A DNA stretch of 64,000 bases, taken from Hetaerina americana (lineage: Eukaryota > Arthropoda > Insecta > Odonata > Calopterygidae). The notes beneath the pieces were generated by a model that saw nothing but the letters and a program-made list of their open reading frames with translations, made no database searches and was not told where the DNA came from. The stretch spans positions 85,823,969 to 85,887,968 of the forward strand of contig JAKTNV010000005.1 in NCBI GenBank assembly GCA_022747635.1, read 5' to 3'. This document shows positions 11,257 through 26,200 of the stretch, one piece after another. How positions within the stretch are numbered: position 1 is the first letter of the stretch; each line of letters starts with the position of its first letter. The position numbers were made by a program, and so were the translations under genes.

Positions 11257-14200
11257 CTAATGGAAATGAATAAGGAAGTATATTCAGAAAGAAATTCTCC
11301 AAGAAATAACAATTCTTAAATCAATATATCTATCAAATAAAAATTTCCTAATGTATTACATGTTAATTAAGATAATAATTCACAGCTTAAACCTTGTAGC
11401 AGTGAGGAATTTGCGATTTCAAGATATGAGTGACTCATGTCCAAGAATATTTTGGTTGAGAATGCTATGCTTGAATGGATATGCTAAAGCAAGGGCTACA
11501 AATGGATGCAAAGAGATAATGGTGTTTTATAAATACCTCAAGACTGCAGTCAAAATATCCATGACAAAGACGGAAGATGGAAAATGGAGAGGGCCCAGAA
11601 AACAATTCCACATCCAATTCAGCCATTTCCTCCTGAGTGATATTTGCACAATCACCCTACAAAGAATAAATGACTGAATGACACTCACGATTGTTCTAGT
11701 ACTCCTAAAATAGAAAATCACAAAGGGTGATAGCAGTTATAGAATTTCCAGTGCCTGTTACTAGCTTGGAATGAAAGAAAACCTCCCAAGTGAATACTCA
11801 TTTCTTTTAAATTGGCATGTGTAGTATCATTAACAAAGAGTACAAGGCTTAACAGTATTTACAGCAATTAATCACATCCCTAATTCCCGAGTACCTCATG
11901 CATAAAGCAGTTACATTAATGAGGGCAATTTTAGTATCTGATGTGAAGCAATTCAACTGACTACAAGAGGAAATAGGAAGTTAATCATTTAAACAGTCTC
12001 CTGCTTTCACCTCACATTATATGTGTGTAAAAATGGGATTTCAAAATAATTTGCTGCTTCATTATAGATATGGTGGAAGATATCAATCATATTATAATAC
12101 ACATGAGTGCTGTCGAGAGTAAAATTACAGTTGTAGATACTCAAAATGTTTCAATTCACTTGCATCATTATCAACTGATGAAGGAGCCTTGCATTGCTGG
12201 CAATACATATGCATGTGGGCACATTGCAAAGGGGGAAATTGATTGCTGAAGTACATTTGTTAACTGTTAACTATACAAATCTGATGAGTGGCATCCATCC
12301 ACAGACCTGATATCTTTCTTCAATAAAAATATAAAGAAATAGTTCCGTATTTCATTGACTATTTACATTTAGATGTTAATTGATTATCATAATCTATCAT
12401 TAATAACATATCAAGCATATATAGAATTAAAATTATGATATCAATATTATAGGTATATTAATACTATCAATCACACACCTTCACGTCCATTTTGGTGATA
12501 ATTTGAACAAGTGCTGCATGTGTTAAATGCTCTGTATAGCTATCACCAAACGGATCAAAATACTGTGCCAAAACCTTAGTTGCTTCTTCAGTCAGAGATA
12601 ACACCTCTTCCGGTCTCCAAAGAAAGTCCTTTGAACCGGCTGAATCACTGCAGACTTTCAATAACCAAGATGAACGTATCACGTTGTGAATACCAGCCTT
12701 GATTGTATTTTGTACTCGAATGGGCATTTCATTGCCTACAATGACACAATAAGTTTTTGGACCTACAAAAGAAAATGAATGCTTTCAGTTGAAAATATTT
12801 GCAACAACTAATATTCACTGGTTCATCAATTCAACAACAAATAAGAGATAGAGAGAGAGAAATTGATTTTTCACATCAAAACGGCCAAATAGGTAATTTT
12901 ATCTCATTATAAGCAGCACTTTCGTCATCCAAAACCAAAACATTCCTTCAAATCTACTCCTATATCACATCCAAGAGCCCAGCCCTTAAGCCATCAGTCC
13001 ATCCATCAACATCCAACCCAACAATCCATTTCAATCCCTGTGCCCTTCAAGGGCTATAATGAGTCCATGGGAACCCATTGAAGGTAGTCATGCAGTCCCC
13101 CATAGAAATCTATCGCAGAGGATAAATGGAAGATATCCTGTGGAAACCCACCACCAATTCAACCCCAACAACTTTTTTAAAATCAAGTCGAACTATTATC
13201 ATAAACTGGTGTTGCTGCTAGAAATTTACCTGAGAAACAGCCACTCTAAAAAGGCCATTAAATGATTCAGTGAATAAATAAATACTTTGGATGAGTCAGC
13301 CCTAAGACATACTTTATACATACGTACATAGATTTACAAAAATTCAAATTATACGTAAATTTCACTACGGCAACTCAACAAAATTCATAAAAATAAAAAA
13401 TAATTCATAAAACCAAATATTTTATTAACCTTCAGCAAGAAAAAAGTAATAGCTTCCTATGAAAGCTCATAGTTAAATATCATTATTTTCTGGAAAATTT
13501 GTCTCTGAAGTACTTGATGAGCTACTAACTTCATACTGTTTGATTTTATCAGGTCATTGGAGAGGGAAATGTCTCTTCGGGAAGGAATTAAGCAGAACAT
13601 GGGCTAGGGGAAGAGCTTTTGAGCAAGAGAGGTCTGACTTCCACAGAGGCCCTCGCCTGCCTCATTATATTTATTCTTAATTAGCAGAGGATTATAAGCT
13701 TAAATAACATTTTAACTCACAAAACATTGAAATTCTTGGAAAGTTTTATGAAATGGGTTTAAAAGTAATAAGTCATCATTAACTGGCATACTGAATTCAA
13801 GGATCATGAATTCTTCCTATTTAGCTCTTATAATTCAAGCAAAGCCATTCACAAATTGAACCAAATTCCGCAAGCCAAATTCCTAAAAATGAAATATCAT
13901 TTAACACTGGGTACGATTTTCAATTAGGTACAGTGAAACCTTGCTTTGCAAGCACCTATCATAGCAAGTAATTTGCATAACAAGCGACATATTTGGAAAA
14001 TAATGACTCGCTACATGAACAACTTCTTGCATTACGAGTGATTGTGCACCTGCTGCTTCAGTTTGTTTAGTGCTTGTTCACCTAGCATCTTAGGGTTGCT
14101 AGAGACCGCAGACTTTTCCAAACTTGTGTCTGGAGAAAAATCACAAATAATACGTCCAAAGTTTGATAATAAATAAACTTGGTGCATAGTTTTAAAAATG

Positions 14201-17200
14201 TCCCCAAAGATAAAGCAACAAGATGATGGCCTTAAAGAATAAATATAACCATAGAAATGAAAATTAAAATCATTTAAAGCAAGAACAAGGTGTGAGCATG
14301 ACTCATCTAGCTAACACAAAATCAGTCGACATAGACAATTTTCACTATCCTCGAGAACAAGGACAAAATTGAAGAGATGGATGCTTCGAAGGGGGGGACA
14401 AGAGTATCTAGGCAACGGTTACGTATTCTCAACAATATTGAAAGGTTGCTTCTCATGTGGATAAACAAAAAGCAATTGCAATGTGATATTATTAAAAAGA
14501 ATATAATTTGTAAGAAGGGTAAAGCGATTTTTGCCGACCCCGTTTCGAGGATGTCAGGATCATCAATGGCTGAAAAGAAGTGTTTAAGGGAACCCATGGG
14601 TGGTTCACGAAGATTAAGAGAAGAACCAGCATCCAAAGCATTGTGAGGCACGGGGAAGCAGCAAACTTCAATGCAAAGGCAGCAAAGAATTTCATTGGCA
14701 ACTTCAAGAAGCTTGTAGATTCTAAGGGTTACCTGTCACAACAGTATTTTAATTGTGACAAGTCAGGCCTCTTCTGGAAACAGATGCCAAAGCAAACCTA
14801 TATAACAACAGAGGGGAATGGATTGCCCAGCCACAAGTCAATGAAAGACTGTCTGATGCTGCTATTTTGTGCCAATGCCAGTGGAGATTTGAAAATTAAA
14901 CCCCAGCTTCTTTATCACTCGGACACTCCAATAGCCTTCAAGAAGGGTGAAGTCCAAAAGATCACTTTAGATGTCACGTGGAGGTCATGGGAAAGCTTGG
15001 GAAACTGTTTCAATGTACATTGAAAAAGCATCACCCTAATAAGGCAAAGACTACAAAGTCTATTCTACAAATTTATTTAATGATAATGCTGTGTCACATT
15101 TTCACAAAATTTTGAAGCTTCAGCAAAAACAAATGTCTCTAGACAGTTTTCTAAGAAACAAGAATTTTAGATTTAAACTCATGAAATTTTGATTTCCTAA
15201 CTGAAGAGTTTTAGGGCTAGCCATTTAAGAAATTCACCGCTCCTAATACTTTACCACTATAATCAACCATACTCATTGTTTTTTGGCTCAGTCTGCTCTC
15301 TTAATTCTCCCTGGTGGAATATAAACAATGGCCATAGGAATGGAGTATCAATTTTTGCCAGTGAAATTGGGCCCAATGTTATTAATAACATTGTAGTTGG
15401 TGTTCATTAAGTCCAATCAACTATTCAACTCTTGCTTCGTGGTAAAAACATTATGTATACCATCCGGAACCAGTTCTTGAGATAAATCAAAGTTACTTTG
15501 ACACAGCACAAAGGATCAAAAAGTATATGAAACTTGAAATCTTTTATATGACCTCTTAAAACAAGAAAAATGCATTTTTTCAATCAGCTTGCTCTTTTGG
15601 TATTGACACATAAATGACAGGAAACCAAGGCAGGTCTGATGCATTAGAATTTCATGTAATTAATCACAACTGGGGACATATTTCAATCGGTAATAATTCA
15701 CCTGCATTTTGTGTGATGGATCCACCAAACTGCACAACCAATGTTTCCAGTTGCTGTTTGGAACATTTCTCATTTCCATTGAGTACACAGATTTCCTTTC
15801 CCACCAAATTATCTGAAATCTGGCATTCACACATTAAGAGTTTGCTATCAACACACACATGAGTTAGACATAAAATTATTGCTTACTCCCACAATAAATG
15901 CATATTTACAGAGATTGAATGTAAGTGAAATGCATTCATTTAATTTTAAATTTTTAATGCCATGAAAATTATGTACCTTCTACAATTAAGTCAATATATT
16001 TTTATAACAATATGCAAATAATTATAAGAAAAATTAAATTCAAGCATGTTCCTAATGCACAAGGCTCAGACTACATTATTATTCACCATGCTTAAATAGT
16101 TAGCTTACTGAAATAGTTGAAAAACAAAAAATTTGTTTCAAAGCATGCCTTAATAGTACAATGGGAGTAAAAACTAACAAGATGCCCTCCAAAATCCCAA
16201 TGTGGAAACTAAGTTAGCTGGAGGAATTCACTCTGATTCCCCTTACGAAAAACACTAAAGGTGCCATGTGAGTGGTTCTTGTTTTCCCATCTCTTCAGAG
16301 AATATATGAAAAAAATATTTGGCAATAATTAAAATTAATTGCACTTCACAATGGGACATCACAGACATTAAACAATTCCACCAAAGTTCTGCATCTACTT
16401 GGAATTATCATTCTGTATATTTATTACATTTACATTTAATTTTCTATCAATTGGATTATTCAGAGGTGTAGTTCACCTGGCAGTTAATCCGAGGGTCAAA
16501 CGTTCAATTCTAAACTTGAATAAGGAGGGTTTTACTCAGGAGGTTCAGTCCCGGGATTGAATGCAGTTTGTGGAGGGAGAATGAAGGTGGACTGGGTCGA
16601 ATCAAAATCATACCTTCTCCACTTCTGAAGAGTTTATTCCTTGATACTGTTTGTCCAGTGTAACCTCCCGAAGAGATGATGTCTTCATCCTTTTCCTCGG
16701 AGAGGAATCATTGTCTCCCACATGCTTTGAGGACAACTTCCCAGAAGCCAACTGCAATAATGAAATACGTCAGAGAACGGCAGTGCTATTAGATAGTTTT
16801 TATTTCTTCATTTACACATGACCCATAAAGCAGTGGGATCTTGATTTTACACGATTGTGCCAGGGGTCCTGAATGGCCAATGTTTTTTCTTGGTTGATGT
16901 ACACACATCCACATAGATATAAACCCATACCAGCACTCACTTCTGAGGAGGATAAAAAAAGCTCCACAAATGATAGTCAATGAAGCACTGACTATAGATA
17001 GGTGCCCCTTGAAGGGAGGAGATGCAGCTTTGCAAAAAATTAGGGAATGCATATGAGCAGTTACAAGACAAGTTCAATAGAAAGTGACCATTAATGATAT
17101 GTGCATTATTTATGGTACAAATACTTTACATCATAATTTTAGCATAATTGAAATGTATACATTGCACAAGTTTCATTGCCTTGGCTCCATCATTGCATCA

Positions 17201-20200
17201 GTGGTAGCCATTTCAAGTTTAAACATGCTAAAACGATACTCCATTAAAATTCCAAATGACACCTTAATATCTACATTAAATGGAAGACTTTTTCCGTTAG
17301 TGGCTTTATAGAATTCCAGTAGTTTAGATAAGGTAATAATAATTCAAGCCTGAATATCATTGACCTGCAAAAATTCCTGTGTCATATTATTTTCAGAATG
17401 AAACAACTGATTAAGATTCATGCTCTCCCACATTTTTTGTTGCTGAAAAGCTACAGGATAAAAAGTTTGCATGTAGAAAAAGTTCATTATAAGAAGCCCA
17501 TTATATAATAAACTTTAATTCCTGATAACATGCACATCCCTACCTTGCAAGTATGCATGGCATCTCAGGCTGTTAAACACTGAACAGTCACTACAGTTCT
17601 GTGACCATAAAAACTACAATTAACTCATGCTGGAAGGAACAGGACACTACAGAAAATGCAGGCTTCAATCCAGGAAAAAAGTAATTAATTCTATTTTCTG
17701 TGAAATTCGGTCTTAAAGAAATTCAGTAAGGTGCATGAAAAATCCCACAAAGAAGGCATGAGTTTGGCATGACAGTTGAATTTTGAGTTTTGTTTCACAT
17801 CAAATTTGTAAACATCATGGTGAGTGTATGGATATTTATGGGCTTCGGCATAATAATAATTATATTTATTCGTCGAAGAAACACAGTGCATAGTAAAAAT
17901 ACTGGCAAGTGCATAGGATTTGTCAAGTACAAGATTTACAAAAATAGAAATTATTACAAAAATAAGAAATATTACAAAATTAGAAAATGCTACAAATTTA
18001 TCAATTAGGCCTCAGGTATTCTTTGACACTATAATAACACTTTTCAAAGAGCAATTCATGAACCATTTTCTTAAACACAGGTACACGTCCTTCTCTTTTT
18101 ATACATTCAGGTATATTATTATACAGTTTTATACTCATAGACTTGGGGCCATTTGTAGCCAAGGTTAAATTAGTTGACCTCACATGTAGGTTGTAGTTTT
18201 GTCTCGTATTATGTAAGTGGATGCTGTTATTAGTTTCAAAGTCAGTGCTATGCAATTTAACAAGTATTACACATGGATAAATATATACACAAGGTACAGT
18301 TAACAATTTTAACCTTTTAAAAAGAGGTTGACAGTGAGCATAATATTTTTCATTACACATAACTCTCATCATCTTTTTCTGTAACTTCAGGATACTGAGA
18401 AGGTGAGAGGGTAGTCCCCACAGTACAATTCCATATGAAATTCTTGAGTGGAATAATCCATAATATAATGTCATCAGTACATTTTGGCTTACAGAGTGTT
18501 TTAATATACATAGTAAGTAGAACACAGAATTTAATTTTTTAATTAGGTTCAGAACATGGAGATTCCATTTCAAGTTACTATCTGCATGAATTCCTAGGAA
18601 CTTAAAATAATTTACTGCGTTTAAGTCACTACCATATGTTGTTAAAGAGTTAGTGTAAATTATGCTGTGTGAAGACGAGAAGACCATTGCTTGAGTTTTT
18701 TCAACATTAAGGAGCAAGCTGTTTCCTTCGCACCATGTAGACATACATTTCATCAGCAGGTCACCAGCCACAGCCAGTTCACATAAATTTTTACTGGATG
18801 TCATTACACTCACATCATCAGCATACATAACACATTTTTTTGTACCATTGATCTGCAGCTGCCCATGAAGATCATTAATAAAGATCAAAAACAATACTGG
18901 GCCAAGTACTGACCCCTGGGGAACCCCTCCGTTGACCTCCAAGGGATTAGAGAGGTAAATATTCCCATCACTTTTGTGGGCCACCCTTTGGTGCCGATTG
19001 GCAAGATAGGACTTCAACCAGCTTAATGCCACACCCCTAATGCCCAATAGCTCACATTTTGAGATCAGCTTACCGTGATCAACAGCATCAAATGCTTTGC
19101 TCAAGTCATAGAAAATGCCCAGGACCTTACATTTAGAATCAATTTCTTGACTAATAAAATTTACCGCTTCGAAAAGAGCAAGATTTGTTGACTTCCCCTT
19201 TCAGAATCCAAACTGGTTTTCAGATAACACATTTTGAGTAAAGGTGATGACATTGTAGCCATCATCATGATTTTGAATAGGCCAAGGAATCAAAACTCCC
19301 TTCCTCATACCGAATTAATATTGAAAGCGAAGAAGTTCTTGGGGGTATACATGGGGTTGGAATTTGGAGGACTATTATGTGTTGTGGCAATTGTTCCTCT
19401 CAAACTCCAAAGAGTAACTCAAAGTATGGGGTTAACACACCCATCCTCTTTATAGTAAAAAAGTATGGATCCACAATGGTTAAGCTGAAGTAATTAAAGT
19501 TATAATTTCAGTTCAAATTCTAACTTTTCTTCCTCAAAAATGCCCATGAAATTGAGCCTAGAAAATATGCCATAAGTATAGTGAATGTGCTAACAGTAAA
19601 AAGGAGTCTAATCTACCATTGACCAAGCACTTTTAGAATTATAAATAACATTGCATATTCAGGAGAAAAGCAAAGAGTTTTTACTTACAAAGTAAAGTTC
19701 AAACTGATTAGCTGATTCTACTAAAAATTGAATTGGAATCCAATCTCTGCTTTTCATATAGCTATTATGAGAAACTTCTCATGCAAAAAAAGATATTTGA
19801 AAACTCTTAACAACTTGGAATGTGAAGAGAAAGTTTTTTTGAGTGTGCACACATACCTGTCTCAGTTCATGGAATTCAACTGTAGTCATGCAGTCGGACC
19901 ATCGCTTGTCATATCGTACTGATTCCACACGAGGGAAGCGTAGCGTGTATCCAGTCTTGAAGGCATCACTTTTGGCTATTTCGGTAGCCTTCACCTAATT
20001 TTCATGAGAAACAGAAATGGTAGTATTTTACAAACGGTATCGCATATTCAAATGACATGTGAATATACACTAAAAATTCATACAGCCCTCACGACTAAAA
20101 ATCTTCAATGTGACTGAACTGAACCAAAATAATAACAAAGGTCAGTTGCAAAGCAGTTACTTTTGGATAGAATCCAAAGGGGGCATTTGTCCGAACGATA

Positions 20201-23200
20201 CTGTCAGGGGTGTACAGCGACAATACAGCCCATACTGTAGAGTGTACTGGAAGTGCAGATACCTTTAGGGTTGGTCCTAAAAATAAGTATTATATTCTCA
20301 TCAACTTTTTCTACTCAGAAGGCATTACCCACAGAGAGTTTGTCTCTCAAGGACGGAGAGTGAACACTAATTTTTACAAGGAAGTCTTTGAATGGCTGTG
20401 GAAAAAGAGTGCAACATGTTAGGTGGCACCACTAGACATCTACCTGTTCCAATGAATAAAAAGGAGCTTGAAAGGCAACCATTTTGGAACACTGGATAAA
20501 ATCAAAGAGGCCGTGATGAGGTGCCTGAACGAGATTGCCATCGACGCCCTCCAGGAAGCATACTGTGACTGGCATCTGTATGTCGATGCACAATGGTGTT
20601 ATTTTGAAGAATTTCAGTAATTTTTACTTTGATCTGCGATAAATTTTTTCCCAGATTTCCTCTACTTATTTTCGGGAGAGACCCGGTACTGCAGTTTGAC
20701 AAAAATCATTCACACTGAAGCTGTGCACAGCACTGACTGAACACCACTGCTGTTGTCTTTGCTGCAACTGTGCTTAATTATACTAGTCAAAGTTCTCAAA
20801 TAGTTGTAGAATGCATACTAATCTGAGGAATGTGGCAGTCCAGTGGGTGGAGTTCTGGGTTAATGAAAAAATTACCCATGTTAAATACCAAGTGATCCTC
20901 ATAAAAGATCATTGTTACTTCCCAGGGATGACAAAAAAACTATTCTGAATTTTTCAATGCTTAGAAGAAATAAAGCAGCATTCAGAGGATTTTGATGCGA
21001 AAGACGCTTTTCTCCTTTAGGCAAGTGAGCAGTGAGCTTGACTACTGATGCATACATACTATGCAATCCATCATTATTACCAATATTGTCATCGTTGTAA
21101 AGTTCAAGTCATTTCTCAAGTGGCTCCTGATTGAGTCTAAAGTCCAAAAAATCAATTGCAAATAAATATATTTCAAACTCAGTTTCAAGTCACTACCCCA
21201 GAAATTCAGGCCAAATACTAAGTTACTAATGCCATCCACAGTGCATTAAAATTATATCAGTTTTCTGTAGGTCCCACAACTACAAATATATATTCTAATT
21301 ATAATAAAGTATAATTCATCTTGAGTGTAAATCAAAGTGTAATTCTCAGCTTTATGCATATCAAGTCAAATACATGTCCCATCAGAAAGTTTGAGATGAA
21401 AAAGGAAACAAAAGTTACTCCCTATACGAAACAAAACTAAAGCAGTGGTAATCAAGAATTAACAGGAACAGTAACTATGACCGTAAAGTATTATAAGAAA
21501 GATAAACCCCAGCTGTACTCTTAATTGTGGGCAAAGGATATGGTGAGAGAATATTCAGGATTAAAAAAAATAAATAGAAATTAAATTAAATTAAATTTGA
21601 AAATGATAGTGGGGTAGGACAGAACAAACAATTAAACCAACATACTATAATTTTATTGCGTGTGATTGGCAGGCCTCTGGCATAGGGAGAAATCTCTCGT
21701 AAGCCCTGTGTGTATGAGAGTTGAGTCTAGCAAGGGTCAACGCTATCTAGTAAACCTTAGCTAGATTGTGTATTGTTATCGAATGTTGGTTTAATCATTT
21801 GTTCTGTCCTATTCCACTATCGTTGTCAAATTTAATTATTATTTATTAAATTATTTTTACTCTGAATATTTCCTCACCATATCCTTTGCCCACCATTAAG
21901 AGTACGGTTTGGGTTGATCTTTCCTATAATACATGCTAATCAAATCAAACATTGGTAATGATCAATCCTACAGTGCCCCTATGATGTAACATGCACATCT
22001 TGGCCTCGACCGCACAAATGCCTCAGTATGATGACTGTGCCACTGATTCATTCATCAATCAGCAATGCAGAGACAATGACCATCAAATTCACCTTGAGGA
22101 TACATGACTTCTGAGGAGGGATCCACACATCTGGACGTTCCTTGGTCCAGAGTATGCCGAACTCTTCATGGGTTGTGTTTTTCCCTTTCACCTCCCGCCA
22201 AAAGGGGTCTATTTTACTCAGCAACTCGTCAAGTTCATCCAAAGAATAACCAGAGCCAACTCGCCCAACTGAATGGAATTCTTTCGGCTCTCCTCCTGAA
22301 ATAATTACTTTTACACTCATCATTCATAAACTTTTATGCTGAAAGGAGAACTTCTATGCATTGAAATATATACTAAAATAAATGCGTAAGCAGTAATTAA
22401 TCAGTATTTCATGATTCAAGACGGTCACCACCAAACCTAATTCCGTATGAATTTAACACTCATTAAGCTTTTTCTAAAATTTTCAAAGCAACCATTGAGC
22501 AAAAACTTATTTCTGGAGGTAAACTTGTAAGGGGATCACAGTAAGTAAAACCCTATTCCTACATGGTACAGGTGAGCATGGAAATAAAACATCTCCTATC
22601 TCTTTGACTATGAATACAGTTGATTTCCCTTGTCTCTAGAAGTAAATCACTCTACATCCCAGACTCCAATAAGGACTGTGTGATGGGCCATATTTTCCAA
22701 AGGCCCATTTAAAGAAGTGTGCATATATCACTAACAAGCAATAGATTTTAAAAAAGCATGTTAAAAAATATAAAATGAGCCATTACTTTTTTTCAATATG
22801 GTAGTTACAATCTAAGTTTTTATAACAAGTGTGATATTTTCTCATTTATTCTCCTTCCCATTTTTTCTTCTGGCTCCAGAACTATTAGGCTTGATACACA
22901 CAAGAATTTCCATGGTCTCCACTTGTTAATGAAATTAATCAGTGAAATAAATGTCAACTTTTTATGGAGAGGCTTTAAGTCAACACTGAGTACCCTTGAG
23001 AATGTAGGTGGCTAGGGTGTGGGGAAAAAACATTGGAGAGCAGAACACATACCAGGAGACGAAGGTGGAACAGCAACACCAAGGAGGAAATGACTAATGA
23101 TCCCCTTTCCTCTCCCTCCTCCATAAAAGCCACCAATGATGAGCAGATCCAATGTGTCAGACACGTCACCAATATACTAAACACAACACAAAAGAACAAA

Positions 23201-26200
23201 TTATAACACAGAACACCAAAGGTTTATGTTTACAGGCGAGAATAATATTTACACAATACAATTTCAATAATACAAATGTGCGAGACTTGTGTACCCTTGC
23301 CCAGCAGAGAGAATAGAGAGAGGCACTCTGAAGCCAAACGAAAAGACCTTAGGGCACAAGTACACACTTTTATCCACATGACAAAACACACATGAGAGCA
23401 ACTACCACCATTCCCAGGAACAACATGCGAGGGTCAACTAGAAAGTAGTACCCATTTGCACACCATGTCAAGTAGTTGCGACACTGGTAGCGGCTGTTCA
23501 ATATTAAATGCCTTCAGTTGTTCGTTGGCTCATCAGGTGAGTGAAGTTTCATAACACTGCCATCGTTTTTCTTTAATGTTTATCAATTTTTAAGAAAATT
23601 GAAAATACCCCCACATGTGAGCTTAGAGTTCCGATCAGAGTTTTCAACGCAAGGAATGTGCGACCATTTGATATTAACCCTCAGTAAAAGGAAGTTCATG
23701 GAAATGATGCTATTGATGAATTGCTTGCTTGGTGGTAGCTTCAAAACTTCAACCTGGTGAGAGAGAACGCCCATGATGAAGAGAATTTAGGGCATTCGTT
23801 CACCTCCACGACAATGCCATGGTACATCATATGATTTTTGACTGAACATATTTGATAATTTGAGAGCACTCGTATTAAAATAATGTTTGGTATTCTCTCT
23901 CTATCTCTCTTTCTCACTCTCATGTCTCAATCCAAAATAAGCTGTTGGGAGCAATTTTTTGTGTTTCATACCACACCCTTGGTAAACCACATTTTATTCA
24001 AACCCTCAAAATTACTTACTTCTTTTATCGTGAGACTTTAATAACAAACATGCCATAAAAAATATATCCCAATATATCAGTTTTTCATAAACATATTACA
24101 TGCAGGAAAAAATAAAGGCAAGTGCATAATTAAAAATGGTCTTTATGCCAAAAAGGTCCAACCATGTGCTTCAACAAATTAACAATTTCTAATAAGAAAA
24201 TTGAAGTCGTTTAAGCTTTCAAAGACAAACTAAAAGCATACCTGTTAGTAAAATTCTTTTACACCATTGATCAATATTTGAGCAAGTGACTTTATTTAAG
24301 AGACAATATTATCACAATTTTATGATTATTTTTTATATATTGTTAATTGAACTAGAGTGCGATCATTTATTATTGCAGATCAGTATGCGATTATTCAATA
24401 TCTGTCTGCATGGTGTAAATAAAGATTACAAATTCAACTACTTTTATCAAATACTGGTTATCTTAAACACTATGATAATCTATTGATGGTCACTGAAGCA
24501 CAACCATTTAACAATTGGAGTGATCAAGCACTTTTTAATGCCAGCAGACACTTTTAATTTGATCACTTATTTCAGTGGAAGCAAAAGAAATTATTTTTAC
24601 ATCCCCCCGAACTAGCTCTCACCTCTGGCTTTATTTTGTACCAACCACCCTTGCGGTCGTGAGGTTTGTAGACAGAAGTAGGCACCTTCAGTATAATGCC
24701 TTCTTCTCTCGCATCAATAGCTCTGTTTAGTGCCTCAACAATCTCCTCCCTGTTGAAAGTTGAAAAAAGATTTAGTTGTCATGAGGGGTCTTGGTGCGTT
24801 TGAAAAGCACCAACCAAGGCATCTTTTTGAATATGAGATCCAGTGACATGAGTGCACAGAGTCTTCAAATTTGTTTAAGAAAGGCCACTTTGATTGAGTC
24901 TTACAAGAATCAATGTTTTTTTTCTCATCAGAGATGACTAAGGTTTGATTTTTCTGCATGGAAAAAATTTTGTGAGTTATGTTTGTAAGGTACACATAAA
25001 TGTTCAATGATGGAATATTGAATGGGAACAATGAATGCATGTAATTAGCCTATAATATTATTTTTGATGCAGAGCTTTTCAGCAAAGTGAGTGCAATGGG
25101 TTGGAAACATTAAAGAATTCACCAAAAGATATATTAGAAATCGAAGTATACTTCAACTAAAAATTAGACCAGAATAATGTGATCAGTCAGTATTATTTAT
25201 GCATTACCCACCACTTTCAGGTCCTCGATCACAGCTTCCCCTAAATTATTATGTTCATTCAGCACTACACGATATTGAGTAATAGTAATTGTAATGTACT
25301 GCATTTCCATTAAATGATTCTGGTAATTTGCAGTTACAATGAGAAGTTTCTCCAGTAACTTGGATATTGTTACAAGCGTACTCGACTGTGAGACCATATG
25401 CTTTTATTTTGTAGGTGATGAGTGATGCACTAGATGATAGGTGAAAAAGATATAATAGAAGAGGAGAAATAATTCTGAAAAGAAATATTAAATTATCAAA
25501 AGGATTAAAAGAAGACCAAAATGCAATGCAGATGTGTGAGGGGTCTAACAGAAAATGGTACTTGAAATCAGTGATGACAATTGGCCTGTGAGCCAAGCTA
25601 TGGCAGCTATGTCAAAGTGACTAGCTGAACCACTTTTGACCAGGAGATGATAACAGAATACGGGTGAACCTTTCATCTGCCCAAGCCAAAGAGAGAGTTG
25701 AAAAACTGGGAAGAATGCAGAGGTTTTGCTATTTATTCCACAGGAGCCTCCAAACAAATATAAGCCAATACATTTATTTTTTCGAAAGATTTAGTGAAGA
25801 CACCAATGTTGAATCTCTGCCCTATCCGAAATGGAATGCATGTGATATTTGCATGATGAATACAATGAATACACAAAATTCTACTCCTCAAAAGGTTTAT
25901 TCATTCATATTGGGTACCATGTTTCTGGACTTACTGAGAGAGTTGAAGAATGCCTTATATTTTGGTCATGTAGGGTACACCAAGGTTTACTTTATAATCC
26001 GATAGGATAAGAACATATACTTATGCAAAATATTAAATTAATTGCTTCTTTGCCGTGATAAATAAGAGTGCTTCATATTTGTGCCTTGCCTGATGATAGC
26101 AGTCCAGAAACAACATCAAGTTCAAGTCTGTCAGGAACTGTTTGATTGAGCTGAAGATGATGAAGCCTTCTTGTCCAGGATCATAACAGGTACTGAGTCA

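Noticed and set aside
14580..15023. A host gene of 147 codons
   Set aside because: The sequence is Tigger/pogo transposase, truncated, with the terminal repeat nearby.
16470..16600. SINE in LIG4 intron 12
   Set aside because: A few tRNA-like words only; too weak to list.
18001..19104. A host gene of 367 codons
   Set aside because: It is a LINE reverse transcriptase whose first Met is internal to the RT domain.
23420..23545. Start of another mariner (gggtcaactagaaagtagta)
   Set aside because: Resembles some mariner ends, but no transposase or matching second end was found.
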